A DNA stretch of 64,000 nt from CAVDHB01 sp963608705 (GCA_963608705.1 CAVDHB010000068.1:1-64000); one strand, 5' to 3'; counted from the first letter of the stretch, positions 1-7,139 are shown. Notes: a model not told the origin generated them from the sequence alone. Program-made: numbers and translations.

Positions 1-47
1 CAGGATTCCTCGTCCGGGTAGTTCTTGCAAAAGTCCAAAAGATTCAT
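1..47 (-). CDS. IS1595-type transposase, N-terminal tip only (runs off the left edge)
   Basis: Read on the minus strand from an ATG at 47, the first 15 residues are MNLLDFCKNYPDEES. This matches, as I remember the family, the conserved opening of IS1595-family transposases, just before their N-terminal zinc ribbon. A TATCTTTG box on the minus strand at 81-74 is a plausible -7 element for it. Everything past residue 15 lies outside the window, so intactness cannot be judged. The call rests on a very short match and could be another protein with a similar start. Confidence 0.5.
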   Translation of the reverse strand, partial: MNLLDFCKNYPDEES

Positions 48-206
48 GTCCGTATCTGTTTCTGATTACACTGCAAAGATACTAAATATGAATGACATAC
101 AGTAATATGTACTCGTCTATTTTATTGGGATTTCGGATATTTTACGGATACTAAAGCGGATTATTTGGTGGTACGATTGCGGATAATCATTTTATAATAT
201 ATCGTT

Positions 207-1427
207 ATGGACATAGATAAGGAACTGGAAGATATATTCAACGACCCCTTGATGGATGTTTCCTATCAAGAAGCCAAACTCTTCGACATTCCCACGGACA
301 TGAAGGGTGTGATGAAGGCTAAAAAGGAAAAACCAGATCATGTGGCACGGAAGAAACTATGTGAGGATTTCGCCCGGTTTAGACCTCTCTTTGCCCAAAT
401 ACATAGAGACCTCCAAACGGGTAAGCGTCAATTGCAGCGCATATCCAAAACCACGAGCCTTGCCGAGGGTAGGTTTTATCTGATAGATGGACAGATTGTA
501 TTGTTGCGGAAAATACTGGAAAATAAGAAAGGAGCCAATGGATTACCAGATGGCAGAACGCGCTGTATCTTTGAAAATGAAACTGAATCGGATATTTATC
601 TGCAAACCTTACGTAAAAATGTGGTGTCAAGCGGCTATGCTATCATTGAGGCCAAGGATGAGATGCAAGATGGGTTCTTCCATTCTACTGATGTGGGGCA
701 AGAAGATCAAGTGACGGGCTACATCTATGTGCTTCGTTCCAAGTCTGAGAATCCGAAGATTAAGAAAATTAAGAATCTCTATAAGATTGGGTTTTCCACT
801 AATCGGGTAGAGGAGCGTGTGGCAAATGCCGAACATGAGCCTACTTACTTGATGGCTCCTGTGGAAATCAAGGGTATCTATAAGATTGTGAACATGCACT
901 CACAAAAGTTTGAGAACTTGGTACATCAGGTGTTGCGGGAGGTGAATTTCCGTATTGAAGTGGTTGACGACAAGGGCGAACAGCATGAGGCCACAGAGTG
1001 GTATGAAGTGCCGTTGGAGATTATTGACAGCATCATCCATAAAATCATGGATGGCACCATCCCCAACTTCTCTTATAACAAGGAGCAGCAATGTCTGGAG
1101 CGGCAAACCTTAAAAAACGAATCCCGCTTGAATCTCTCAGGTTCGAATGCGCTTACCTTGGTAGTCAAGAGGCCGGATTTCGAGGCAATCCTCAAAGGAG
1201 AAAAAAAAGAGGAATGTTGCGAATTGAAGCAGCGCACGCTCAAGAAATATACCTATATGAGTGAGTCAGATGGCAAGCGATACCTCAAGCGATTTGATGT
1301 CCTGCGTCTCTATTTGGGCAACCATTCGGATAAGAATTGTATCGTGGTGGAGGTGGTAGACACAACTTATGATAAAGGGAATAGGATTATTACTTTCCAC
1401 CTAGGCAAGGTCTTGGAGAAGTTGTAA
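207..1427 (+). CDS. GIY-YIG (T5orf172) nuclease-like protein with C-terminal ASCH-like domain
   Basis: The protein has 406 residues. An N-terminal region (about 1-165) of unknown role is followed by a T5orf172-type GIY-YIG domain (about 170-283): the GYIYVL strand, then LYKIG, an arginine in VEERV, and a glutamate/histidine helix (FENLVHQVL). Residues about 317-406 look like a small ASCH/DUF3850-type fold (VVKRPDFEAILKGEKKEE...), which in other proteins binds RNA or modified nucleotides. Function is unknown; GIY-YIG domains usually cut DNA, and proteins of this shape occur, to my recollection, near restriction systems and mobile elements in Bacteroides. No restriction genes are visible here. 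The adjacent IS tip and the shortened gene downstream suggest a rearranged neighbourhood. Confidence 0.75.
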   Translation: MDIDKELEDIFNDPLMDVSYQEAKLFDIPTDMKGVMKAKKEKPDHVARKKLCEDFARFRPLFAQIHRDLQTGKRQLQRISKTTSLAEGRFYLIDGQIVLLRKILENKKGANGLPDGRTRCIFENETESDIYLQTLRKNVVSSGYAIIEAKDEMQDGFFHSTDVGQEDQVTGYIYVLRSKSENPKIKKIKNLYKIGFSTNRVEERVANAEHEPTYLMAPVEIKGIYKIVNMHSQKFENLVHQVLREVNFRIEVVDDKGEQHEATEWYEVPLEIIDSIIHKIMDGTIPNFSYNKEQQCLERQTLKNESRLNLSGSNALTLVVKRPDFEAILKGEKKEECCELKQRTLKKYTYMSESDGKRYLKRFDVLRLYLGNHSDKNCIVVEVVDTTYDKGNRIITFHLGKVLEKL

Positions 1428-1467
1428 GATTCTCAGGGGAAAACTCTATACTCCATACACCCTCTTC

Positions 1468-1788
1468 ATGATGCCCTACATCTATTTCGCTTTGTTTAAG
1501 GTTAAGTCCATCCCGCTCACATTGGCTGTGATAGTGAATATCCTGTGGGACGTATTGCTGGGAATGATTCCGTTCTTCATCGGTGACCTCGTAGACTTTT
1601 TCAATCGTTCTTACGTGGCGAACCTGAAGATGATTGTGGGCTATGTGAACGATGATGCGGAAGTGGTGCGCAGTGTGCGCAAGAAAGCGTTCTGGTCTTT
1701 TGTGGTTATTCTCATTCTGTGCTATCTCATTTACCTGATGGTGAAGTTGGTGATATGGGTGGTCGATGCGATAGCTGGGCTGTTTTGA
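1468..1788 (+). CDS. DUF4112-like small membrane protein, probably N-terminally shortened
   Basis: A 106-residue protein with a hydrophobic N-terminal part, the motif NILWDVLLGMIPFFIGDLVD followed by a conserved VANLK, and a second hydrophobic segment near residues 75-95. This resembles the second half of DUF4112 proteins, in which an N-terminal half carries a matching GLIPGxGD motif; that half is absent here. The reading frame stays open upstream to 1405, inside the end of the preceding gene, but offers no ATG before 1468, so the gene may have lost its 5-prime part in a rearrangement. Role unknown; membrane location is inferred from hydrophobicity. It could instead be a naturally short relative. 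Confidence 0.55.
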   Translation: MMPYIYFALFKVKSIPLTLAVIVNILWDVLLGMIPFFIGDLVDFFNRSYVANLKMIVGYVNDDAEVVRSVRKKAFWSFVVILILCYLIYLMVKLVIWVVDAIAGLF

Positions 1789-1801
1789 CGCATTCTGCGT
1801 T

Positions 1802-1827
1802 TTAGGCAGAGAATCTCGGTGGGTAAT
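1802..1827. repeat. 26-bp direct repeat, left copy (flanks satD cassette)
   Basis: This 26-bp stretch matches 3423-3448 at 23 of 26 positions in the same orientation (core GAATCTCGGTG). The two copies bracket the satD-DUF3307 pair, 1.6 kb apart. Confidence 0.6.
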
Positions 1828-1858
1828 CGTGGCTCACTGTCTAATAGATATAATCCCA

Positions 1859-1912
1859 TTAGTCAACCGATTTTGGTTGATTTTAGAAAATCAACCTATT
1901 GGGGTTGACTAA
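1859..1912 (+). promoter_or_regulatory. Nested inverted repeats, candidate operator of satD
   Basis: An outer pair TTAGTCAACC (1859-1868) and GGTTGACTAA (1903-1912) encloses an inner pair GGTTGATTTT (1875-1884) and AAAATCAACC (1887-1896). Both pairs are perfect. The right outer arm contains the -33 TTGAC, so a protein bound here would cover the promoter. The arrangement looks like four half-sites for a dimeric regulator. SatD itself carries a C-terminal HTH, so self-control is a fair guess. Confidence 0.55.
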
Positions 1913-1933
1913 CGGATTTTATTTGTACCTTTG
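1905..1933 (+). promoter_or_regulatory. Bacteroides-type promoter of satD
   Basis: TTG at 1905-1907 and TACCTTTG at 1926-1933, separated by 18 bp, fit the -33/-7 pattern. Transcription would begin about 1940, which rules out the TTG-type start at 1899 and supports the ATG at 1956. Confidence 0.65.
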
Positions 1934-1955
1934 CATCCAGTCAATTGGTAGAATT

Positions 1956-2597
1956 ATGAAAGGTATCATTACAGGTGACATTATAGGCTCGACTTCCATT
2001 CCGTCAGGACAGAGGCAGCTCATTCCTGGTGCTGTCATGCAGATAGCTACGGATCTGAGAAGAATCTCGCCGCTGAAATGCGAGATGTTTAGGGGAGATA
2101 GTTTTCAGATAATGGTCGAGCGGCCAGAATTGTCCTTGACAATAGCTGTGCTGATGAGGGCTGGCTTGAAACGCAGGACGCCACGGGATAACAGGACTGC
2201 TTGGGATGCCAGGATGGCGGTTGGCATCGGAGATGTGGATTATGAGGAGGAACATCTGACAGTATCAGATGGGGAGGCATTCCATTACTCCGGTCGAGAG
2301 TTCGATAAGTTAGGCAAAAGAAACCTCGCTGTCCGTACCCGTTGGGACGATGTGAACGAGGAGTTGGCGGTAAGCACTTCGTTCGCGGATGACATAATCA
2401 ACGGATGGACGGTAAATCAGGCTGAAGCCGTCAGTCTCTCTCTTGGGGAAGGTATGGCACAAAAGGATATTGCCGTACAATTGGGAAAAACCAAGCAGAA
2501 TATAAGCAAGTTACTCGCTTCTGCGAAAGAGTCTCTCATCAGCTTGTATCTTGACCGTTTTATTCAAATCATTCATTCTAAAGAAACGGGAATATGA
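1956..2597 (+). CDS. SatD family protein
   Basis: A 213-residue protein beginning MKGIITGDIIGSTSI, the hallmark start of SatD-family proteins (named from a streptococcal acid-tolerance locus; biochemical role not settled). The C-terminal 60 residues (AVSLSLGEGMAQKDIAVQLG through KTKQNISKLLASAK) look like a sigma-70 region-4/LuxR-type helix-turn-helix, so DNA binding is likely. The stop overlaps the next start by 4 bp, so the two genes are translationally coupled; this pairing with DUF3307 recurs in many genomes as I remember. I chose ATG 1956 because it lies just after a good promoter and matches the family start. Confidence 0.75.
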   Translation: MKGIITGDIIGSTSIPSGQRQLIPGAVMQIATDLRRISPLKCEMFRGDSFQIMVERPELSLTIAVLMRAGLKRRTPRDNRTAWDARMAVGIGDVDYEEEHLTVSDGEAFHYSGREFDKLGKRNLAVRTRWDDVNEELAVSTSFADDIINGWTVNQAEAVSLSLGEGMAQKDIAVQLGKTKQNISKLLASAKESLISLYLDRFIQIIHSKETGI

Positions 2598-3298
2598 TAA
2601 TATTACTAAGGCTGCTGTTTGCCCATATCATAGCGGATTTTTTCCTCCAAACAGACAAGCTGTGCAGGATGAAAAATAATGTAAGGACGAAATGGACGGC
2701 TCTCTCCGTGCATTGTGCCATCCATGCTGCACTTGCCTATTTATTAGTAGGGCAATGGGAGAATTGGATAATTCCCGTGGTGATATTTTTCACGCACTTT
2801 CTGACAGACTGGTTGAAGACTTTTTTCATGAAAGATGGAATCCACACATTCTTGGCGGGCCAAGCCGTTCACCTTGTTGTCATTTTTGCATTATGTCTTG
2901 GTCTCGCACAGGATATTTCCATAAAGAATGTTTCTCTAATGTTCGTGTTCTCAAGTTTGGATTTATGGGCAGCTGTCATAGGGTATGCCTTAATGCTGAA
3001 GCCCTCCTCCGTTTTTCTAAACTTCTTGCTGAAACGTTGGGAGGTGGATATTAAGGACAAAAGCTTGCCCAATGCTGGAAAATGGATTGGCTATCTGGAA
3101 CGTATCCTGATATTGACTTTCATTCTCACAGGAAATATGGAGGGAGTGGGATTTCTTTTAGCTGCCAAGTCCATATTTCGTTTTGGAGACCTTACCAACG
3201 CCAAGGACATAAAAGTTACTGAATATGTCATGGTTGGCACATTGGCAAGTTTTACCCTTGCAATTCTGTCTGGCTTTTTGTTGAAATGGTTCATTTGA
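2594..3298 (+). CDS. DUF3307 family membrane protein
   Basis: A 234-residue polytopic protein. The N-terminus LLFAHIIADFFLQTDKLC with FFTHFLTDWLK further on is typical of DUF3307, with several membrane segments through residue 230. Conserved H, D and Q residues inside the first helices hint at a polar site in the membrane. Function unknown. It overlaps satD by 4 bp, so SatD (possibly a DNA-binding or nucleotide-sensing partner) and this membrane protein are made together. The gene ends without an immediate hairpin; a good terminator is found 200 bp downstream at 3499. Confidence 0.75.
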   Translation: MIILLRLLFAHIIADFFLQTDKLCRMKNNVRTKWTALSVHCAIHAALAYLLVGQWENWIIPVVIFFTHFLTDWLKTFFMKDGIHTFLAGQAVHLVVIFALCLGLAQDISIKNVSLMFVFSSLDLWAAVIGYALMLKPSSVFLNFLLKRWEVDIKDKSLPNAGKWIGYLERILILTFILTGNMEGVGFLLAAKSIFRFGDLTNAKDIKVTEYVMVGTLASFTLAILSGFLLKWFI

Positions 3299-3422
3299 TT
3301 TAAGGGAGACGGAAATAGCAAGGTTTAAAGTCCATTGTTAAGGGAAATCATACGACGGGTGAATACCGCCGAAAATGCGGACAGACTACATGATTGCCGG
3401 ACGGTTCTGACTAAACGGTGAC

Positions 3423-3448
3423 TTAGGTAGGGAATCTCGGTGAGTAAT
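3423..3448. repeat. 26-bp direct repeat, right copy
   Basis: Matches 1802-1827 at 23 of 26 positions. Its right half also takes part in local inverted repeats: GGTGAGT (3439-3445), ACTCACCGT (from 3457) and ACGGTGAGT (from 3479) can pair in two alternative ways. Confidence 0.6.
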
Positions 3449-3498
3449 GACTCGTAACTCACCGTGCAATTTTATTTTTACGGTGAGTTACGGTATGC

Positions 3499-3534
3499 AA
3501 AGCGGTGGTTTTCTGCACGAGAACTACCGCTTTT
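3499..3534 (+). terminator. Candidate intrinsic terminator
   Basis: AAAGCGGTGGTT pairs with AACTACCGCTTT around a 10-nt loop, with T residues on the 3-prime side. It is about 200 bp past the DUF3307 stop. Confidence 0.5.
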
Positions 3535-3562
3535 CTACACAGGAACTCCCTTTTTATATACA

Positions 3563-3656
3563 TAACTACATATTCTATTGTACAATGCAGTGTAACAAGA
3601 GTTTACGTGCTTACTTACATACATAGAAACTACATAAAACTACATTTAACTACATG
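3563..3656. repeat. ACTACAT repeats, iteron-like
   Basis: AACTACAT occurs at about 3564 and then three times with a strict 10-bp period at 3627-3656 (one helical turn). Nothing in this segment codes for a protein that I can see. Together with the AGCCTACA repeats downstream it resembles the repeated sites found at replication or primase-binding regions of mobile elements. Confidence 0.55.
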
Positions 3657-3775
3657 GTTTTGTTAATGCGTCAATACCAAAAGAGTAAGGCCATGAGACT
3701 CTTGACTATGAGGTGCTGAGATTCTACAGTGTGACAATCGGTACACTAAGTTTACTCTACACAAAAGTTCATTTT

Positions 3776-3866
3776 AGCCTACACAGCCTATACTATCCTC
3801 TTATTATATTGTTTCCCAATCGTTTACAGAGGTGTAGGCTTATATAAAGCCTACATCAGCCTACAC
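3776..3866. repeat. AGCCTACA repeats, iteron-like
   Basis: The 9-bp unit AGCCTACAC or a one-base variant appears at 3776, 3785, 3848 and 3858 in direct orientation and once inverted at 3832-3840. The flanking DNA is AT-rich. The 720-bp stretch 3299-4019 has no gene I can support; it holds these repeats, the ACTACAT set, the right 26-bp repeat and a hairpin. Confidence 0.55.
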
Positions 3867-3975
3867 GTTATCTCTATTATATGCTAAGCAGATATTGCAA
3901 TTCCGTAGGTTTATCCCCAAAATAAACATAAATCTGTGTTGAGACTGGCCTGGAGAAAGATATAGGAGTAAACCG

Positions 3976-4002
3976 TTGTTCTCACATTTTTTTGTATCTT
4001 TG
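3976..4002 (+). promoter_or_regulatory. Promoter of yfcE-like gene
   Basis: TATCTTTG at 3995-4002 is a perfect -7 box 17 bp before the ATG; a TTG at 3976-3978 is a somewhat close -33. Confidence 0.5.
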
Positions 4003-4019
4003 CAAAAAAACAATATCTC

Positions 4020-4565
4020 ATGAAATACCTGTTATTATCAGACATTCACGGTTCACTTCCCTCATTGGAGCAAGTGCTGAAAGTATATGAAAAAGAGCAT
4101 TGCGATATGCTTCTGCTCTTAGGAGACATCTTGAATTACGGCCCTCGCAACCGCATTCCCGAAGGGATTGACCCGAAAGGAATCGCTGAACGGCTGAACG
4201 GGATGAAAGAGCAAATCGTGGCCGTGAGAGGAAACTGCGACTCAGAGGTAGACCAGATGCTGCTCCAGTTCCCCATTCTGTCGGATTATGCCGTGGTAGT
4301 GGACAACGGGGTACGTCTTTTCCTTACCCATGGCCACATCTACAACGAGCAGCATCTGCCTCCTTGTCGCCACGATGTCTTTTTCTACGGCCATACGCAC
4401 CTGTGGAAATTAGAAAAGACTGAAGAAGGGGTAGTGTGCAACATCGGTTCACCGACTTTCCCAAAAGGTGGCAATGAGCCTACTTTCGGCATCTATGACA
4501 ATGGGGTGATTTCTGTACGCAGAATGAATGGAGAGGTGCTGAAGGAGTTGAGTTTAACGGAATAA
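4020..4565 (+). CDS. yfcE: YfcE-type metallophosphodiesterase
   Basis: A 181-residue calcineurin-like phosphoesterase of the YfcE/MJ0936 family. The metal ligands are all visible: D8 and H10 (SDIHG), D36 (GDIL), N72 (GNCD), H104 and H106 (THGH), H125 and H127 (GHTH). Family members hydrolyse simple phosphodiesters with manganese in the cytoplasm; the natural substrate is unclear. Length is normal. It has its own promoter and is followed by a perfect 28-bp palindrome that can act as terminator for it and for the convergent gene. Confidence 0.85.
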   Translation: MKYLLLSDIHGSLPSLEQVLKVYEKEHCDMLLLLGDILNYGPRNRIPEGIDPKGIAERLNGMKEQIVAVRGNCDSEVDQMLLQFPILSDYAVVVDNGVRLFLTHGHIYNEQHLPPCRHDVFFYGHTHLWKLEKTEEGVVCNIGSPTFPKGGNEPTFGIYDNGVISVRRMNGEVLKELSLTE

Positions 4566-4572
4566 ATTCGCA

Positions 4573-4600
4573 GTAGAGATGCGATTAATCGCATCTCTAC
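4573..4600. repeat. REP-like palindrome (family member 1), likely two-way terminator
   Basis: A perfect 28-bp palindrome, arm GTAGAGATGCGATT, between two convergent genes. Relatives at 42018 and 54192 carry GACGC/GCGTC where this copy has GATGC/GCATC, so both arms changed together and pairing was kept. Confidence 0.75.
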
Positions 4601-4603
4601 TTG

Positions 4604-4822
4604 TTATGATATTTTGCCTGTCACAAGTTCTTTTTCAAGTATGCCATACACATAGGCGGTGCTTTGACTATATAAGCCGGTGTTAATATTCAACAGTTTG
4701 GCATATGTCTCAGATGTATAGAGTGTGCGTAATGCATCGTGCAAATTCATCTTTCGTTCATCCATGAGCAGGATAACGATTTCTTTTGCTATCTCTTCCT
4801 GCATAAAACTTTCTTTCGTCAT
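4604..4822 (-). CDS. Small conserved protein, possibly toxin-antitoxin related
   Basis: A 72-residue soluble protein. The pattern MDERKMNLHDALRTLYTSE, then LLNINTGLYSQS and YVYGILEKEL, recalls small Bacteroidales proteins of about 70 residues that are found with DUF3990/DUF3791-type toxin-antitoxin clusters. I cannot place it in a named family with confidence. An internal Met7 is an alternative start. No partner gene is recognisable next to it. It ends 3 bp from the palindrome. Confidence 0.5.
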   Translation of the reverse strand: MTKESFMQEEIAKEIVILLMDERKMNLHDALRTLYTSETYAKLLNINTGLYSQSTAYVYGILEKELVTGKIS

Positions 4823-4929
4823 AACTTATTTATAATAACGATTCTCCTATGACTATTGCTGTAAGGTCATTCACTGTGTGAATCAAATTCGTGGGGGATT
4901 CCTTATGTATCGCATGGTTAGACTTTCAG

Positions 4930-5208
4930 TTATATTTTCCTTTGGAGTTCCTTTTCTATGGACTCCCTCGTTATATACATCTTGTTGCCCGTCTTGCGGG
5001 CTTCCAGCCTTCCGCTGTAGATGTAGCTGTAAATCGTCCTTTCGGATACGCCCAATATGTGCGCAGCTTCCGGCACACGGTATTCGTCAGGCTGTTTCTT
5101 CGCCGTGGCCTCTTTTATCAGGGTCAGTGCGAACTCTTTGAGGTCTCCTGCCGTCACTTGCAGGATCGTCTGCGGGGATGTCTCCGCTATGGTGTCCAGA
5201 TTTATCAT
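4930..5208 (-). CDS. Helix-turn-helix, excisionase-like DNA-binding protein
   Basis: A 92-residue protein. An N-terminal part of about 40 residues precedes a MerR/excisionase-type winged helix (RVPEAAHILGVSERTIYSYI, then SGRLEARKTGNKMYITRESI). Such proteins in Bacteroides mobile elements act as directionality factors or local regulators. It is transcribed away from the repressor at 6052. Length is usual for the class. A role in excision cannot be shown, since the integrase of this island is broken. Confidence 0.7.
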   Translation of the reverse strand: MINLDTIAETSPQTILQVTAGDLKEFALTLIKEATAKKQPDEYRVPEAAHILGVSERTIYSYIYSGRLEARKTGNKMYITRESIEKELQRKI

Positions 5209-5325
5209 TTTCGTGTATTGAAAAGCCGCCCATCCTCACGGACTGACGGCTAAATGTCTAAAAAACAATTTGCCACTTTAAACAAATAAGCCAACAAACA
5301 TGATATATGTATGTAATGAAATCAT

Positions 5326-5513
5326 TTACCTTGGATTGTCCTCAATGTCGGCGTAGGCCGGCAGGAGCGTGGCCGCAGCTATGGCTATGAGGAGGAACGC
5401 CAGAACCTCACTGGTGTTTTTCAAAGCCCACAGTCCCGTGAGTAGTACGGCGAGATTGAGAGCTTTCCAGAATGCCCTCCATTTTTCCCTGGATTCGTAA
5501 GTTCTATTTTCAT
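5326..5513 (-). pseudogene. Small two-helix membrane peptide gene without an in-frame start
   Basis: On the minus strand the frame from 5511 to the TAA at 5328-5326 encodes about 61 residues with two hydrophobic helices (NLAVLLTGLWALK and VLAFLLIAIAAATLLPAY) and a charged lead-in (ENRTYESREKWRAFWK). This frame has no ATG after its upstream stop. An ATG at 5513 lies one base out of frame, directly before the coding part, so a small deletion near the start best explains it. It was probably a phage-type membrane peptide. Use of a non-standard start is the alternative. Confidence 0.45.
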
Positions 5514-5534
5514 GATGATTTGATTTTTAGAAAA

Positions 5535-5577
5535 TGGCCGGGGATTGAAAAAGAAATTTACATCAATTCCCCGGCCA
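5535..5577 (-). terminator. Strong hairpin, candidate terminator
   Basis: TGGCCGGGGA pairs with TCCCCGGCCA; on the minus strand TTTT follows. The region 5578-6051 upstream has no gene I can support on either strand: short open frames exist at 5580-5780 (minus) but show no domain and no consistent start. A TATCTTTG box at 5923-5930 (plus) lies in an ATCTTTGT...ACAAAGAT inverted repeat about 120 bp before the repressor gene and may be its operator-promoter. Confidence 0.45.
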
Positions 5578-6051
5578 TCCTGACAAAGCTCCAGGCGCAA
5601 GGTGCGGTCTTGCCAGAGTTCATATTGCCTGGAATGTTGAGAGATGTTCGCCTGTTGTGTGAGCTGCCGTAGCGTCTTTCGTGGCGGATGTTCTCCACGG
5701 TGTCTTGTATATTGGGCTTCAATCCTTCCCGGCTTGCGGCAACACCAGATTTTTGCGGCGGTCACGGCGGCTAATGCCCGCTGCGCCGTTACTTGTCCTT
5801 TTCGCTAAATCTCAGTATGAGAAATAAGCAAAGAGCATCAATCCGTTGCTCCAAAGTTCGCAAAAGATGTTTGTTCTTTCCTGCGGTGCTTTAAGATATT
5901 TCATAGGTTTTCGGAAATTGAGTATCTTTGTAGTGCTAATGACAAAGATTCTCTTTCCCCGCTTTCCTTTGATCGGATTGCGGGTATAAAGGTATATGGA
6001 TTCTATATAGCTGTAAAATATTTTATATGGAATTTCTATTAAATAAGAAAT

Positions 6052-6711
6052 ATGGGACAGGAAGTATCCAAAAAAGAACGTTTATTAGCCCTTATTCATA
6101 GCAAAACACATGGAAAAGGGCAAACGGCATTTGGTAGACTTGTTGGCCTTCCACAGGGTACAATAGGAGGATGGATTTCCCCGAATACGTTCGATACTGA
6201 TTTAATATTGCGTATATTCCCTGACGTGTCGGCTGAGTGGCTGTTAAGAGGTGAGGGGAATATGCTAAAGGAAAATCCGCAGGAAAAGACCATTCTACCC
6301 GCTTCCTTAAACGACCTGCACGGCATCCCCTTGATACCAGTTGAGGCCATGGCCGGGGTGTTCAAAGGGGAAGAGACGGTGCTTTTGCAGGAATGCGAGA
6401 GGTATATTGTCCCTTCCTTCAACGATGCTGACTTTCTCATCCACGTGCGGGGTGACAGCATGGAGCTGCGGTATTTTAGTGGCGATCTGATAGCCTGCAA
6501 GTTCGTCTCCATGGGCGATTTGTTCTTCCAATGGGGGAAGGTGTACGTGATAAACACGGAGCAGGGGGCTTTGATAAAGAAGGTGATGTCGGGCGGGGAC
6601 AAGACTACCATACGTCTGGTAAGTGAGAACGAAAGCTATCCGCCTTTTGAGGTGCCACTGGAGAGCATCCACCAACTTACGCTCGTGAAGGGGTTGATAA
6701 GGACAGAATAA
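6052..6711 (+). CDS. S24-family, CI/LexA-like phage repressor
   Basis: A 219-residue protein. Residues about 8-65 form a repressor-type HTH (GRLVGLPQGTIGGWISPNTF is a degenerate Cro/CI-like fold), and residues about 95-215 are an S24 peptidase domain: Ser136 in VRGDSM, Lys176/177 in ALIKKV, and an Ala101-Gly102 pair 34 residues before the serine, which is where LexA-type self-cleavage occurs. It should hold the island silent until RecA-stimulated cleavage. All catalytic parts look intact, unlike the integrase of the same island. It is followed closely by a run of small plus-strand genes. Confidence 0.8.
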   Translation: MGQEVSKKERLLALIHSKTHGKGQTAFGRLVGLPQGTIGGWISPNTFDTDLILRIFPDVSAEWLLRGEGNMLKENPQEKTILPASLNDLHGIPLIPVEAMAGVFKGEETVLLQECERYIVPSFNDADFLIHVRGDSMELRYFSGDLIACKFVSMGDLFFQWGKVYVINTEQGALIKKVMSGGDKTTIRLVSENESYPPFEVPLESIHQLTLVKGLIRTE

Positions 6712-6716
6712 TTTCA

Positions 6717-6724
6717 TATATTTG
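6717..6724 (+). promoter_or_regulatory. -7 box immediately before a small gene
   Basis: TATATTTG ends only 5 bp before the ATG at 6730. If used, the transcript would have almost no leader. A related string, TTTTGCGGT directly before ATGG, stands in front of the gene at 6861. Confidence 0.35.
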
Positions 6725-6729
6725 CGGTT

Positions 6730-6834
6730 ATGGAAATGTTGGCGATGTTATTTGTGGCGACAGCCGTTATAGGCGGAGGGTTTCTCGGCTGGCTGTACAC
6801 GAAAAGCGGAAAGAAATGGCTCAAAGAGCTGTAA
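6730..6834 (+). CDS. 34-residue single-pass membrane peptide
   Basis: This short gene encodes a peptide with one hydrophobic helix (MLFVATAVIGGGFLGWLY) and a lysine-rich C-terminus (TKSGKKWLKEL), a positive-inside pattern that puts the tail in the cytoplasm. It lies between the repressor (18 bp upstream) and the HicB-like gene (26 bp downstream). The clean helix, the charge pattern and the shared GCGGT lead with its neighbour argue that it is real. Role unknown. Confidence 0.5.
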   Translation: MEMLAMLFVATAVIGGGFLGWLYTKSGKKWLKEL

Positions 6835-6860
6835 AGGTGTAAAATCATTGATTTTGCGGT

Positions 6861-7109
6861 ATGGATAAGAAGAATACAATAATATTAGGCGGTGAGGGAA
6901 TAGACGTTTCAGTGAGTGTCTTCCTCTTTCAGGAGGGGAACACCTGTATAGCCTATTGTCCTTCTCTTGACTTGAGCGGATATGACCTCACGGAGGACCG
7001 TGCGAAGGCTGACTTCGAGTATATGCTGCGTGAGTGGATGAAGGAGCAGACCGCAAATGGCACTCTGGGAAAAGACCTAATCCGCCACGGGTGGGTTAAG
7101 GCGGCATGA
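6861..7109 (+). CDS. HicB-like small protein
   Basis: An 82-residue protein with the pattern CIAYCPSLDLSGYDLTEDRA, then a helix and NGTLGKDLIRHGW. This is the partial RNase H-like fold of HicB-type proteins, as found in many Bacteroidetes mobile elements. A HicB antitoxin normally sits beside a HicA toxin (about 60 residues with a key histidine); none is seen on either side, so this may be a lone regulator. It starts at an ATG preceded by TTTTGCGGT. Confidence 0.55.
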   Translation: MDKKNTIILGGEGIDVSVSVFLFQEGNTCIAYCPSLDLSGYDLTEDRAKADFEYMLREWMKEQTANGTLGKDLIRHGWVKAA

Positions 7110-7139
7110 CAGGAAAAATAACGCTTAAAGGATGAGGTT

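Noticed and set aside
5421..5765. 114-residue minus-strand frame upstream of the two-helix peptide
   Set aside because: It runs through a strong hairpin, shows no domain and competes with a more convincing membrane-helix frame.
6861..7109. A HicAB toxin-antitoxin pair
   Set aside because: Only the HicB-like half is present; no HicA-like frame with a catalytic histidine was found on either side.
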